The notes below the pieces were generated by a model. That model ran no database searches. It worked only from the letters and a program-made list of their open reading frames with translations, and was not told where the DNA came from. The translations under genes and the position numbers were made by a program. This document shows positions 33,493-46,080 of a stretch of 64,000 nt of DNA, in pieces. Origin of the DNA: Erinaceus europaeus (lineage: Eukaryota > Chordata > Mammalia > Eulipotyphla > Erinaceidae); contig NC_080166.1 of NCBI RefSeq assembly GCF_950295315.1, positions 102,951,693 through 103,015,692 of the forward strand. Reading direction: 5' to 3'. Each line of letters begins with the position of its first letter. Position 1 is the first letter of the stretch.

Positions 33493-34149
33493 AATAAAAA
33501 CAAAACTGTTGAAAAAAGGTTTTAATAGTAATTTTCCCAAAATACTTTATGTCATCTTACTTTTTCTCCATCGATGCTATGCACTACTCATAGGTCCTAT
33601 ATCTTAATTCCTAAATGATGATTTGCTTGATATTTTTATATTATAATCATGGTGAAATGACCTATTGGAAGGAAGATTTCCAGAGGGGTACTATTTTTAT
33701 TTAGACTCATAAGTCAAAAATATTTTTAAAAATTTGTTTCATATATAGGTCTTAAAATATGACTACCTGTAGCATGCTGACTACAGTTATTTGCTTCAGA
33801 AGAAAAGGATATATATCTGATTTATATTCTTTGTCTATGTTCCATATCACAACATTCAGCATATAAGTTGTATGCACACACTCACACACGTATATATATA
33901 TACGTGTGTGTGTGTGTGTGTGTGTGTGTGTTAATGTGTGTGTGTGTGTGTTAGAGAGATACGGTTAGATAAGAGCTAAATTTCTCCAAAGAAAACAAAA
34001 TGGAGATTTATAAATTCCCACTCCTTTATTAACAATTATCTACAGTTTTTATTTATGCTCTTAATAGGAACAGAAAAATATTTTAGAGTCTCTATATTTT
34101 ATTATCATTACAGAAACTAAAATATAGGAATCTGTATTAAAATCTACTA
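33493..34149. other. unique-looking sequence with CA/TA/TG palindrome
   Basis: No gene seen. At about 33875-33955 the sequence runs (CA)n, 'cgtatatatatatacg', (TG)n, so the CA and TG arms are reverse complements around a TA centre. Confidence 0.6.
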
Positions 34150-34277
34150 TATTGGGAGGGATAGACTGCATAATGATTATGCAAAAAGTCTCTCATGCCT
34201 GAGGATCCAAAAATCCCAAATTCAGTCCCATGTAACACCATAAAGCCAGAGCTGATTAGTGCTCTGGTAAAAGTCTA
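34150..34277 (+). repeat. tRNA-derived SINE, 'cataatggttatgca' class
   Basis: 'gactgcataatgattatgcaaa', 'ctcatgcctgaggatccaa', 'cccaaattcagtccc' and 'taaagccagagctgattag' in order. Confidence 0.78.
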
Positions 34278-35998
34278 CTATATAAAAATACTGTTTTTGA
34301 TGATGACATTATTAGTGATAAACATACTTCTTGCTAAAGTCTGCTGTTAACCTAGTCTACCATGGAGAAAATTTAAATTACATAAAGATAATGAAAAACT
34401 TCCATCATGATATTTTAGGCTTTTTGTCTTTAATTGTGCTCCAGATTTGGGAGGAATGTGATATAACAAACTCACTTATGGGAATCTCTTAATATTATGT
34501 TAGCTGTTACAAGAAAAAAGTCCTTTACATAAACTGCAAATTTCCACCTTTCTCTTGAGAAATAGAATAATAAATAAATAAAAGAAAAATTCTGCAAACA
34601 GATTGGCACTGTGAATCTTCATCTGAGAGAAGAGGAATGTCTACCACACTTTACTTGAGCACAGCTGGAAGCCTTAATGAATAAGAACATGGAGTAGTTC
34701 TCCTTCAAGCAAGGTTAATTTTGAGCTTTTCTACCTTCAGAATCATCCATAAATTAATTTCCACAACCTATAATATTTTTATTAGCTCTTTCAGGAGAAA
34801 ATGTAAATGTAATGTGCATAAAAATCCTATAATCTCACACATTCCCTGTTTAAGAATGAGATGAAATACCAAACAGAAATGTTTATGTGTAGTATCTTAC
34901 CCTTATTAATTAGCAGTGTTATCAAAATACATGAGTTTTATGACTGTACAAAAAGCTAAAGTATATCCTAATTAGAAAGTTCCTTTATGCTCAGAAAATT
35001 TTTTCAATGTATCTTTTTGTGACTGTTTGTAATATAAGACTTTTTCTTTCTTGTCTCTCTTGTCTTTTATCATTCATCCATTGTGAATCATTTGTAAGAT
35101 CTATTTTTTCACTCTTTGATGTATATTGGCTGACCATCTGAACTTTCTCACATATTTAACTACTTTTCTTGTATTAACAGGCTTTCTAAGTTGCAGAATA
35201 GTTTGAGCTAAAAATAGTTATTGGCAGACTATCACTAATAAATGATAGATGGTCATAAAAGTTAATAATATATAATAAATATAGCCAGTGCTAAGATGAG
35301 GATTGACCTAATTTATTTCAAACCCTATCACATCGTGCATTGACAGCTAAAAAGGAATTCCTTATGGAACTAGGTGATAGCATATAGAAGGGTCCCTAGG
35401 TTGCTTTTCCAGTAACACTGGGGAATCCTAAAATTTCTTTATTGAAAGATAATATGAGATGACTATATTGTATAATGTCTAATACTAACAGACCTGTATT
35501 GTCTTCCTACTGTACCATGTCCTGAGAGAGTATATCTTTCCACAAGTGTTCATGACACACACATACAAATGGACATACACGCACACACAAATCCACAGAA
35601 GTGGACAAGAGAATACTTTGTTTGGTGATGTAGGTGTTTACTGCTTTCATAGTGGTGATGATTTCACAGTGTATATTTATTCTACCTCTCATTAAGTCAC
35701 ATTAAATAATTATTTTCTTTTACATGTTGATCATCCCTTAATAAAATAAATATCAACAGAACTCCATAAATTAGCAAAATATTATGTTGCACTGACAAAT
35801 ATTATATATACTTATGAGTTTAATGTTTTTTTCTTTACTATATGTTTATATTTGTAAATAACACTTATATAAAATGTATAATTTGTATGTATTTGTAGAA
35901 GGTAAACACTGCATAAATAAGCTATGTAAATTTCTATGAATAAGATCATAACTAATTTTAATGACTAAATAGATGATTAAGTAAAATAATTAGTAGTT
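34278..35998. other. unique-looking sequence, nothing recognised
   Basis: Very AT-rich with no frame or repeat landmark worth naming. Confidence 0.45.
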
Positions 35999-36165
35999 GG
36001 GGAAATAGATCACCTGGTAGAGAATCAGAATTGCATAATTGAGGGTCCAGCTTTGATTCCTGAACCAGGATAGTGGTCTGGCCTGTCTCTTATTTCCTCT
36101 ATGTCTCATGTGAAACTCTTTCTTTCATGTGTGTAATAGATAAAATAAATCTTGAACAGAAATTA
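35999..36165 (+). repeat. diverged tRNA-derived SINE
   Basis: 'ggggaaatagatcacctggtagag' resembles an A-box head and 'agctttgattcctgaacc' a weak B box. A CT-rich part and 'agataaaataaatcttg' tail follow. Confidence 0.5.
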
Positions 36166-36423
36166 GGTAAATAAGAAGGCAAACAAATATTTAGAGAATT
36201 GATAAGTCACATATTGCAGCTAAAAAAACTCAGTGCAACTTGTGGATTTCTGTGCTAGTAATTCATTTGCTGTGATTTAGTATTTCTTTAAATGAGTATA
36301 ATCTTGATGTATGTCCATATTTGAGTTTTGTATCTTCTACTATTCTATTAAGAAATAGATAAACTTGTTTAAGAGAAATCAATGTCTTAATAGAAAATAA
36401 GAATATGAAAGGTGGAAAAGGTG

Positions 36424-36640
36424 AAGGCTGGGCAGTAGGGCACCCAGTTGGGTACATATGTAACAATACAATAGGACCTGTGTTCAAGTCCCCTAGTTCT
36501 CACTTGCAGCAGGATAGCTTCACAAGCAATGAAACAGGGCTGCAGGTTTCTGTCTTCCTCTCTCCCTTTTGATCTTCTTCTTTCCTTTAAATTTCAGTCT
36601 CTACCCAATAAGTAAATAAATAAATAAAATGCTTTTGAAA
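36424..36640 (+). repeat. tRNA-derived SINE, 'cacccagttggg' class
   Basis: 'ggctgggcagtagggcacccag', 'cctgtgttcaagtcccc', 'cacaagcaatgaaacagggctgcagg', CT body and 'cccaataagtaaataaataaa' tail. Confidence 0.82.
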
Positions 36641-38044
36641 AAGAAGGTGAAGTTATTCAGATAAGTATACAATAAATTTAAGTGGAGCTCATAATATGAA
36701 AAAGTGAGCAAATTATTAAAGATGTTTATTAAACATCATAATGTGAAAAGTAAGCAAATTATTAAAGATGTCTCTACTATTCTGAAGGAAAAATGGTCTT
36801 TCTTGTAACATCCTATCTCAGAATTAATGAAAGTATAGAGGTAAAGTCAGTAAATTTGAACTGTATGCAAGCCTCAGGAATAATGCATATTTAACTCATT
36901 GTGAAGTAGAGGATATTAATTCAAGCGAGGAGGTGGCACAAAATAAATCCGAATAGACTAAAGGGAAATAAGTTCTATATAACCTGTGGTTAAATATTTA
37001 CAAATTTATATAGAAGACATTGCTATTAATTATATTGGTACAAGTTTATAAAGGATTATACATATTTCCATCTGCATTTACAATAGTATTTATATTACAA
37101 ACTTCACAGAAATTTAAGATTATTATTAGATTTAGATAAAATTAGTTCTTTCCACTTTATTTTTGGATTTGTTCAGTCTTCCAAGTTCTCACTAAGGATA
37201 AAGAAGTGTATACTTAAATGTCTATTTAATGTGATCTTGAAGTTTAAAATGGGATTTTAGAAGTCCAAAAATAAAATTAGCAAGTAAAATAAGCATCTTT
37301 CTAATGGAACTCTGGAGACATAATAGTCCATAATGGACTATGATGATAATTGGTTTTCTTGAATATTTTATGCTTTTATGTCTATATTGAGTATCCTGTT
37401 GGAATCATACAATTTTATCTTTGTATTATCAGGCTGCTTCTGCTCAAGAGTGTGTAGAAATATGATTAAATTCCATTATTTTATTATATTATTCAAAAGG
37501 TAGAATTAGAGCATTTTCTAGAATAGTCTAAGCTGTTTTTATTATCTTTGAGTATGTTCTATCACCTTTTATCTCCAAATAATATAAATTCGTAAATTTT
37601 TAATTCATGCTTAAAGAATTTGGTATAAAATACTTAAGAAAACTTGCAGATTTTTATCTGCTATATCATCTTATTTTCAATGTTGCACTATAATAATGAT
37701 AATGGTAAAACAGCAAATATTTGATACTAATATCTCTATAAGTTTTTCTCACTTATTGCATATTTATGATGACAGTAGTATTCAAAATGACTTTGGATCT
37801 GACATCAACATTTAATATTTATGTTTATATTCAAATGGCTGAATATATACATATAAATCTAAAAAGTTAGAGAAGGTAAATATATTGCAGCACAAAATAT
37901 TGAAGATAAATGAATTATTAAATAATATAATAGTCTACAGCTAAGCTACTTCTTGATTATAAAATAGTGAAACTTATAAATAAAATGTTGATTTACTCTT
38001 TTTAATATCTGGATTACACAAATAAATTTATTAAAAATGTCAAA
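36641..38044. other. unique-looking sequence, nothing recognised
   Basis: AT-rich. A short direct repeat 'agcaaattattaaagatgt' occurs at about 36708 and 36753. No gene seen. Confidence 0.45.
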
Positions 38045-38045
38045 T

Positions 38046-38188
38046 ATAGGTGGAGGGTAGATAGCATTATGGTTATGCAAACAGACTCTCATGCCTGAGG
38101 CTCCAGAGTCCCAGGTTCAATCTGCCTGCACCACCATAAGCCAGAGCTGAATAGTGCTCTGGCTAAAAATAAATAAATAAATAAATAT
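38046..38188 (+). repeat. tRNA-derived SINE, 'cattatggttatgca' class
   Basis: 'gtagatagcattatggttatgc', 'tcatgcctgaggctccaga', 'cccaggttcaatctgcc', 'cataagccagagctgaatag' and an (AAAT)n tail. Confidence 0.82.
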
Positions 38189-38334
38189 CAAATATCTATT
38201 AAAAGTGTTAAGTAATCATTTAATTTGATGGGACATATTTAGCAAATATATATTCTGAAACATATAAACAATTGGGTGAATTAAATGTGTGTATATGTAT
38301 ATAAAATAATCTTCACATTTTTATCTTATTTTAA

Positions 38335-38500
38335 AATTTTTATTATGTTTATTTATTTATTTATTCATTTATTGGATAAAACAGCCAGAAATTGAGAGCG
38401 AAGGGACATCTTTCTATTATCGATGTATGTGACTCTCTCACCATCAGCTGAAGTTTTCCTCACTATTGTGCATTGAATCTTCAATGCTCTCTTAACCCTT
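38335..38500 (-). repeat. SINE fragment
   Basis: TTTA-rich end, 'ggataaaacagccagaaattgagag' and decayed continuation, matching in reverse the CT-rich body and tail of the 'cacctggttga' class. Confidence 0.6.
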
Positions 38501-38507
38501 TCCAACT

Positions 38508-39745
38508 TCTTTTATTTATTTTATTTTTTTATTAGTGGCTTAATGTTGATCTATAAAATTATAAGATAACAGGGGTACAATTCCACATCATTCACACCAC
38601 CAGAGTTATGTGTCCCCATTCCTTTCATTGGGAACTGCAGTTGTTCTCCCAAGGTCACAGATATGGGTTGACTATAACTATATTTATGTAAATTTTCCCA
38701 TTTTTCTATAGCCCTGCCTTCCATTCATTTCTAAGTCACACCTACACCTATTGCTATTTCCAAATTCCCTTTCTTTTTTTTCTCTTCTCTCTCCGGGTCT
38801 AGGTGTCTTGATGGAATTGGAGTTCAGAGCCCAATGGTTATCTTATCCTAACATTGCAACCCCTCTGGGAGTATGAACAAGCATTCTTTTGGGGGTGTAG
38901 ATGTTTGAAGTTCTGACTTCTGCAATTGTTTCTCCACTGGACATGAGTGTTGGCAAGTCAATCTATACTCCACAGCCTGTTTCTATCTTTCCCTATTGGG
39001 GTAGGGCTCTACAGAGTTAAGGCTGCAAAACACATTGGTGAGGTCATCTGCGCAGGGAAGTCAGGATGAAATCATAGTAGTGATTGCAATTTGATGGCTA
39101 AAAGGTGGCAAGATACAAAGCAAGACAAAATGAAATTGAACAATAAACAGGAACCAAAAATCAGAAATAAAGCAAATGAAATTAGGAATCTTAGGGTGGG
39201 GATAAGCTAGGAAGTCTATTTTAATTATTCATGGGGGCCTATAACTTTAGTAATAATTATTTCTTGAGCTTGATAGCTGACATGCAGTTGGATTAAAAGC
39301 ATTTCCTGGGAAGATGTTGTCAGAGTTGAGTATAGGGCTAGAAAGCTGGATTAGAACAGAGAGTAGCTCCCAAACTTGAAGCAATTATAATAATACAATG
39401 AATTGTTTACCCTATCAATCTGACCCAGGACTGATATACGTTCATATTTAGCACAAGAGCTTGTGTAATCTCATAGACCTTGTCCATTTAAGCTGAAAGC
39501 CCATGGTCAGAGTCCTTGACTACATATAATAAGCTACAATTAGTCCAAGTTGCACCCTGTGTCTCAATTTTGCTCTTACATTCCACCTTTGAGTGAGAGT
39601 ATTGGTTATTTGTCCTTCCGGCTTATCTCACTTAACATGATTTCTTCTAGTTCCAAAGAAGATGTTGGCAAAGATTTAATTTCATCATTTCTTACACCTA
39701 AATAGATAGTATTTCATTGTGTATATATACCATAAAATATTTCCA
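38508..39745 (-). mobile_element. older L1, 3' UTR and the very end of ORF2
   Basis: Diverged lineage: T-rich end, 'ataagataacaggggtacaa', 'tctcccaaggtcacagatatg', 'cctctgggagtatgaacaag', running to 'agtatttcattgtgtatatatacc', which is the antisense ORF2 end. A related copy with the same distinctive 'cccaaggtcacagat' block is at 56.6-58.2 kb. Confidence 0.82.
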
Positions 39746-39765
39746 AAGGCTATACTATTTTTTTC

Positions 39766-41920
39766 TTTTTTATTTAAGAAAGGATTAATTAACAAAACCA
39801 TAGGGTAGGAGGGGTACAACTCCACATAATTCCCACCACCCAATCTCCATATCCCACCCCCTCCCCTGATAGCTTTCCCATTCTCTATCCCTCTGGGAGC
39901 ATGGACCCAGGGTCATTGAGGGTTGCAGAAGGTAGAAGGTCTGGCTTCTGTAATTGCTTCCCCGCTGAACATGGGCGTTGACTGGTCTCAATACTCCCAG
40001 TCTGCCTCTCTCTTTCCCTAGTAGGGTGTGTCTCTGGGGAAGCTGAGCTCCAGGACATATTGGTGGGGTCTTCAATCCAGGGAAGCATGGCCAGCATCCT
40101 GATGGCATCTGGAACCTGGTGACTGAAAAGAGAGTTAACATACGAAGCCAAACAGATTGTTGAGCAATCATGGACCCAAAGCTTGGAATAGTGGAGAGGA
40201 AGTGTTAGGGAGGTACTCAAATGCAAACTCTAGTGTACTTCTGCTTTCAGGTATAAGTAGAGGCTCTATAGTGGAGATGTGAGGTTCCTGCTGTCTTAGG
40301 GTTCAAAAAGACAATCGATAGTTAATGTTATCATCACATTAATTGGTAATTGGGTTAACTTTGAAAAGTCCTTTTGTTAGGGTTTGCTGTACAGTACCCC
40401 GTATCTTGTATATAGCTGTGCTATTGGTTGCTTCTGATCTACTTGGTCTAGGCTTTTGAGAGAGTCTGCATATCAATTACACAGCCTATATATTAAAAAG
40501 ATTCAGTTTGTGTTTTGAAAAACTTTGAGACATACAATTAATTTTCCCCCTCTCGTATTAATTAACTAGTGATTTATCTGACTACGTTTTACTAGGTGTG
40601 TACATAAACACCATTCCCACCACCAAAAGACTGTGACCCATCCCTCCCGCCCACTCCCACCCCCCACTGGCCCAGGAAGCTGCATGTCTACCCGTCACCA
40701 CAGGGCTTTTACTTTGATGCCCTACTTACAATTTGGTCAGGTCCTGTTTTTAGTTTCCCTTTCAGATCTTCTTAGTCAACTTCTGTTGATCAGTGGGATC
40801 ATCCCATACTCATCTTTATCTTTCTGACTTAGCTCACTTAACATAATTCCTTCTAGCTCTGTCCGAGGTGGGTCAGAGAAGATGGGTTCATTGTTCTTGA
40901 TAGCTGCATAGTATTCCATTGTGTATATATACCACAGCTTTCTCAGCCAGTCATCTGTTGTTGGGCACCTGGGTTGCTTCCAGGTTTTAGCTATTATGAA
41001 TTGTGCTGCTATGAACATAGGAGTACACACCTCTTTTTGGTTGGGTGTTATGGAGTCCTTGGGGTATAACCCCAGGAGAGGAATTACTGGATCATATGGA
41101 AGGTCCATGTCTAGCCTTCTGAGAGTTTTCCAGACTGCTCTCCACAGAGGCTGTACCAATTTACATTCCCACCAGCAATGTAAAAGGGTTCCTCTGTCCC
41201 CACAACCTCTCCAGCATTTGTTGCTGCTGTCCTTTTTGATGTATGCCATTCTTACAGGAGTGAGGTGGTATCTCAGTGTTGTCTTAATTTGCATTTCTCT
41301 GACAATCAGTGACCTAGAGCAGTTTTTCATATGTTTGTTAGCCTTTTGCATCTCCTCTGTAGTGAATGTTTTGTTCATATCCTCTGACCATTTTTGGATG
41401 GGGTCATTAGCTTTTTTGGTGCTAAGTTTGCTGAGCTCTGTATATATTTTGGTTATTAGTTTCTTGTCTGATGTCTGGCATGTGAAGATCTTCTCCCATT
41501 CTGTGAGGGGTCTCTTTGTTTGTGTGATAGTTTCTTTGGATGTGCAGAAGCTTTTCAATTTGATGTACTCCCATTGGTTTGTTTCTGCTTTAGTCTTCCT
41601 TGCAATTGGGTTTGATTCATCAAAGATATCCTTGAGGTATAGGTGGGAAAGTGTTTTACCAATGTTTTCCTCTAAGTATTTGATTGTTTCTGGTCTGACA
41701 TCTAGGTCTTTGATCTATTTGGAGTTGATTTTTGTTTCTGGTGAGATAAAGTGGTTCAATTTCATTCTTCTGCATGTTACAAGCCAGTTTTTCCAGCACC
41801 ATTTATTGAAGAGAGCCTCCTTTTTCCATTTAATGCTTTGGGGCCCCTTATCAAAGATTAAATGTCCATAGGTGTGGGGATTTATTTCTGGGCTTTCAAT
41901 TCTGTTCCACTGGTCTAGGC
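39766..41920 (-). mobile_element. 5'-truncated L1, younger lineage, 2.1 kb
   Basis: T-rich end, 3' UTR, then ORF2 C-terminal part to about 41920. Imperfect target repeats 'aggctatactatttt' (about 39747-39761) and 'aggctatattatttt' (about 41917-41931) flank it. Compared with the copy at 7.5 kb, about 300 bp of the 3' UTR is missing after 'ctgctttcaggtata' (40255). It inserted beside the truncated end of the older L1 at 38.5 kb. Confidence 0.88.
40776..41918 (-). pseudogene. L1 ORF2 C-terminal fragment with 260-codon open frame
   Basis: Minus-strand frame 40776-41558 is open for 260 codons and ends in the standard DEYGMIPLINRS. It has a complete Cys-His knuckle ([18 protein letters not shown]). 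Upstream coding sequence continues to the truncation at about 41918 but with breaks. It lacks the endonuclease and polymerase and is not functional. The 316-codon plus-strand frame at 40921-41871 is the antisense of this and not a gene. Confidence 0.9.
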
Positions 41921-41934
41921 TATATTATTTTTTA

Positions 41935-42150
41935 ATATATTTTTTAAATTACGTTTATTTATTGGGTGGAGACAGCCAGAAATCGAGAGGGTAAAAGAAG
42001 ACAGAGAAGGCAAGAGACAGAGAGATGCCTGCAACTCTGCACCACTTGTGAAGCTTTTCCCCTGCAGCTGGGTATTGGGGGCTTGAACCTAAGTCCTTGC
42101 TCATTATAACATGTGCATTTAACTAGGTGCACCACCATCCAGTCCTCAAT
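41935..42150 (-). repeat. tRNA-derived SINE
   Basis: 'attgggtggagacagccagaaatcgagagg', GA-rich body, 'cctgcaactctgcaccacttg', 'ggggcttgaacctaagtcc' and 'taactaggtgcaccaccatcc', the reverse of the 'cacctggttga' class. Confidence 0.85.
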
Positions 42151-42319
42151 TACAGTTGTTCATCAGTTTTCTTTTAAATTTACTTTTTAACTTCTTATCT
42201 TAATTATATAAATTAAGATACTTGAGAATCTTAAGATCAGACAAAGTTCTTCCTTCCTCTTCTACAGGCCATAAGGAGAACTCTTACCAGTTTTACTGAG
42301 TTAAACAATTATCAAAATT

Positions 42320-42341
42320 TACAATAATATATATACATACA

Positions 42342-42378
<37 letters not shown>

Positions 42379-42379
42379 T
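42320..42379. repeat. (TA)n / (CATA)n microsatellite
   Basis: Two TA-rich blocks separated by 'tacatacata' and 'catata', followed by (TTTA)n that belongs to the adjoining SINE tail. Confidence 0.85.
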
Positions 42380-42508
42380 TATTTATTTATTTACCAGAGC
42401 ACTGCTCAGCTCTGGCTTATGGTGGTGCAGGGGATTGAACCTTGGACTTTGAAGCCTCATGTATGGAGTATCTTTGCATAACTATTATGCTATCTACACC
42501 CAGTTAAT
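42380..42508 (-). repeat. tRNA-derived SINE, 'cataatagttatgca' class
   Basis: 'accagagcactgctcagctctggcttatggtgg', 'ggattgaaccttgg', 'cctcatgtatggagtatctttgcataactattatgc', reverse-complemented relative to the copies at 34 and 38 kb. Confidence 0.85.
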
Positions 42509-44700
42509 AAGATTTACACCATCCTTCTTTCATACTCTACCAATCCGATAAAAATTTCTTCAGCTCCTCTTGTGAAGTTAATAATTTCTATCAGTTACCT
42601 TCTATGAAAACATAATTATTTTATCCATAAATATATAACTTAATGTCACCAGATATATTATCCAGTATAAAATTCTGATGATTGTGATCTCTTGCATAAG
42701 ATTTAAATGTTTTCTTTCATGCTAATATAATGATACTGTCTATCACAGAAATAAGGCTCTTGAACTCTAACTGCTAAATATACCTAATTATTCTTCTGTA
42801 CAAATTAACTCTTACTAAACTGAAATATCATTTATACACTACCTTTATTATCTCTACTTTTTTGTTTTGAAGCTGTGTTGTAAACTACAGAATCTTTATC
42901 TCTGAGAAACTTAGAGCTATTTTTTTGGATATAAATTTAAAAGCATATATTTAAAATTGGTTTGTCAGTGTAAGCAGACTACTTAACTGGAGGATATGTT
43001 TCAGATTAGGAAAAAAAACATTTAAAATATCTTTATTCATACTGTGTATAAGAATAACAAAGTGTGACCAGAGCAATAACTCAATGTTAAAGTGTATGGT
43101 TTGTATTTGTAAAGTCTTGATTTTGATCTCGGTACCACAAACACCAGTTATGAGATGTTCTGGAACTCTCTCACAAAAAAAGGGTTTTTTTTTTTTCTTT
43201 AAAGAAACAATAGGATATCAATGTTGCATATCAAAAATCATGCTTTATTTCTCACTTATTACTAGCTAAGAAGAAAGTCCTTCTTTGGTACTACCACCTG
43301 ATGCAGATTAATTCAATTTATACTATAGGAAAAATACTTACTTGAGAAATTATTTTAATATATTTAGGCTTGTGATCTAAATGTAGGCAGTACAAAATTT
43401 ACGTAGGCTATAACTGAGAATACAGTACTGATAGACTAATTTTAGAATATAAGTTGGAATATATTTCATGAGAAAGGAAACAAATAATTTCTATTTTGAA
43501 AAAAATTGTAGATGAAAGTCATTACAGTGTTTAATATTTAAAAAATGGTAACTGTTAGCCAATTCTAAATATAATTGTACCAGAGTCTCCATCTGTTACA
43601 ATGCTCTGCTAAATTGTAGGATCCATACTTTCATATTATAAAGAAGCTATGGTAAATACATTTTCTAATGTAACTTTCTCTGTTCCATATTTTTAAGCTA
43701 TCATTTTAAAATAATTATAGCAATCTTGTACTTTCTTTAAGTTACTCTAATGAAATATTCTTTTGAAAACAGACCAATCCACTAATATAAAAATAATAGT
43801 GTTTTATATCAAATCATACTTACACCTCAAGGAAAATGTTATTCTCTTGAAAAAAAACCACACCAGTTTATTTCTAACTAAAAAGAGTATAACATAGCAA
43901 TATAAACATTCCATAAAGTGTTCAACCCAGTTGTTCTCAAGCCTTACCCTAGTTTTACTATCACATATATTATACTTCATGGAGACAAAGTATTATCCCC
44001 TTAGTTAAATATACTACCTACACAATAATGCTGTGTAACAAATCAGCCCTAATTCCAGTGGTTAATATTAAAACCATTTTTCTTGTATACTCTGCAATTT
44101 TCTTGGAGAAGCTGTACTCCTGGCTGGGACTTGGCTGGACTTAAAGAACTTGGCTTCAGTTACCTGACTTTGGAGTGTGGAGTCAAATCTTTTTCAAATG
44201 TGTCGAGATCTAGAGGTTCAAAGCTACATGGAACATGCTCTATTTATGGCAGACCAGTGGCACCCAAGACAGCAAGCCAATTTGCAAACTTCATTTTTGA
44301 TTTCAGCTAATGTCATTTGTACATACACTTCATTGGAGAAATCAAATTACTTGGCTAACTGGAAAATAATGCTTTCAGTAAAACCGGTTCTTCCTGAAAA
44401 GTAAGGGGAGTGAGAATTTGATGATTAGCCATTCACTCTGGTACATTTTAGTATCTTATTTGCAAACATTCCACTCTGTTTTTGAGACAAGGTAATGGTC
44501 AGCAAGGGCGCACAGTGTGTAGCACTCTGCTACAGGGAGCCCAACATCTAATACCTTACCCCAAATCAGAAAAAGTTTGTACTGACTAGGCAACTCCATG
44601 CAAGACATGTTAGAACCAACAGAAAGAACAGTGATCCCAAGTAATCATTAAGCTTATTTATGTTCATAATAATTCATGAACCATAATAACCTCTATCCAC
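42509..44700. other. mostly unique-looking sequence, possible old repeats
   Basis: No gene seen. About 43062-43200 resembles a very diverged SINE ('gaccagagcaataactcaa', 'ttgattttgatctcggtacc'). About 44035-44170 ('aacaaatcagccctaattccagtgg', 'agctgtactcctggctggg') has the look of an old mammalian interspersed repeat, but I cannot name it. Two 75-codon frames (44083-44404) are unsupported. Confidence 0.4.
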
Positions 44701-44719
44701 TGTCATCTTGAAAAAATCT

Positions 44720-44890
44720 TTTTCTTTTATTAATTTGCTCTTTTAAAGAAAGAGAGATGCAGGAATAAAGAGACAGATAAGGACTAAAAGACTGAACACT
44801 AATTAGCTCTGATTTGTGGTAGTTCTGAGGATTGAACCTGGGACCTTAAAACCTGAGGCATTAAAAATCTTTTGCAAAATCATGATTTTG
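44720..44890 (-). repeat. diverged SINE
   Basis: 'ggattgaacctgggacctt' and 'aaacctgaggcattaaaaatcttttgc' match, in reverse, the B box and 'tgcctgaggctcc' region of the 'cataatggtta' class. Confidence 0.65.
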
Positions 44891-44999
44891 AATCCCCAGA
44901 CCTCCACTGTCATCTTTATCCAACCTACACCCCACCTGCATAAGGCGTGGATCTGATATGGACAAAGTAGGGGTTGGTCACTCTTAGAAAACGGAGTCT

Positions 45000-45283
45000 T
45001 GGGGAGTCGGGCTGTAGTGCAGCGGGCTAAGCGCAGGTGGCGCAAAGCACAAGGACCAGCATAAGGATCCCCGTTAGAACCCCGGCTCCCCACCTGCAGG
45101 GGAGTAGCTTCACAGTCGGTGAAGCAGGTCTGCAGGTGTCTGTCTTTCTCTCCTCCTCTCTGTCTTCCCCTCCTCTCTCCATTTCTCTCTGTCCTATCCA
45201 ACAATGACAACAACAATAATAACTACAACAATAAAACAACAAGGGCAACAAAAGGGAATAAATAAATTTAAAAAAAAAAAAAA
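45000..45283 (+). repeat. tRNA-derived SINE with 13-bp target duplication, well preserved
   Basis: 'gggcaacaaaaggg' class SINE between perfect gaaaacggagtct at 44987-44999 and 45284-45296. The head 'gtagtgcagcgggctaagcgc', a complete body and an A16-like tail indicate a recent copy. Antisense frames of 104-137 codons are by-products. Confidence 0.93.
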
Positions 45284-45297
45284 GAAAACGGAGTCTC

Positions 45298-45440
45298 AGA
45301 GTGGGGGAGATCGCATAATGACTATACAAAGACACTCTCATGCCTGAGGCTCCTAAATCCCAGGTTCATCCCCCCTAAACACACCACCATAAGCCAGAGC
45401 TGATCTGTTAAAGCCAGTGCTCTGTTAAAAACAAACAAAC
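45298..45440 (+). repeat. tRNA-derived SINE, 'cataatgactata' class
   Basis: 'gggggagatcgcataatgactatacaaag', 'ctcatgcctgaggctcctaaa', 'cccaggttcatcccc' and 'cataagccagagctgatc', ending in an A/CA-rich tail. It starts right after the target duplication of the SINE before it. Confidence 0.85.
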
Positions 45441-46080
45441 ATATATATATAAAACTAGTGTTCTTCCCTTAGGTTAAGCTGACACCCTATTATTATAGAA
45501 CTCGGGATGCCAACCCAATGCTCTCTCTGCCTTAGGGTTTGCCTCTATTTGCTTGGTATTTTCTCAGTTCACCTGACAACAGATTAAGTAAGTCTCCTTC
45601 CTTGTGTTAACTTCTAAGAAGACGGTTCAATTCATTCCTCTGTGATGCTAAAAACCTACTTTTCAGGTATCTTCACCTGGGGTAGAAGTCCTGAGAGGGC
45701 AACACTCCCATATATAAAATGCGTACACACTTTCCCACCGACACTAATAACCTTTATCTTCTGGACTATAGGATTCAGTGGTCAGCTGCAAATTAGGCTC
45801 CTCTTTGCCTAGAGGTTCACTGGCTAAAAAACAAATTAAACATGAAGTAGTAAAAAAAAAACATTTAACAGGGAATTGATAATAGTATGGCAACAAGGAA
45901 AGGTATGTGCTTTAAAGAACTCAGTAGTTAGTAGTTGCATGAAATACAACTGAGCATGTTTCTCATTCCTTTACCTGAGTTTAGACAATATCCTAAAACT
46001 TTTTTTTCTTTACCTTTAGAATCCACGACCTAGAATAGTATTATCTACTTTGGTTGTACACTTCAAGAAGCAGTATTTTA
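45441..46080. other. unique-looking sequence, nothing recognised
   Basis: No supportable gene. Includes an A run at about 45851. Confidence 0.45.

Noticed and set aside
40921..41871. 316-codon plus-strand open frame
   Set aside because: It is the exact antisense of L1 ORF2. The same antisense frame recurs over the other L1 copy (9025-9597), so it is a shadow.
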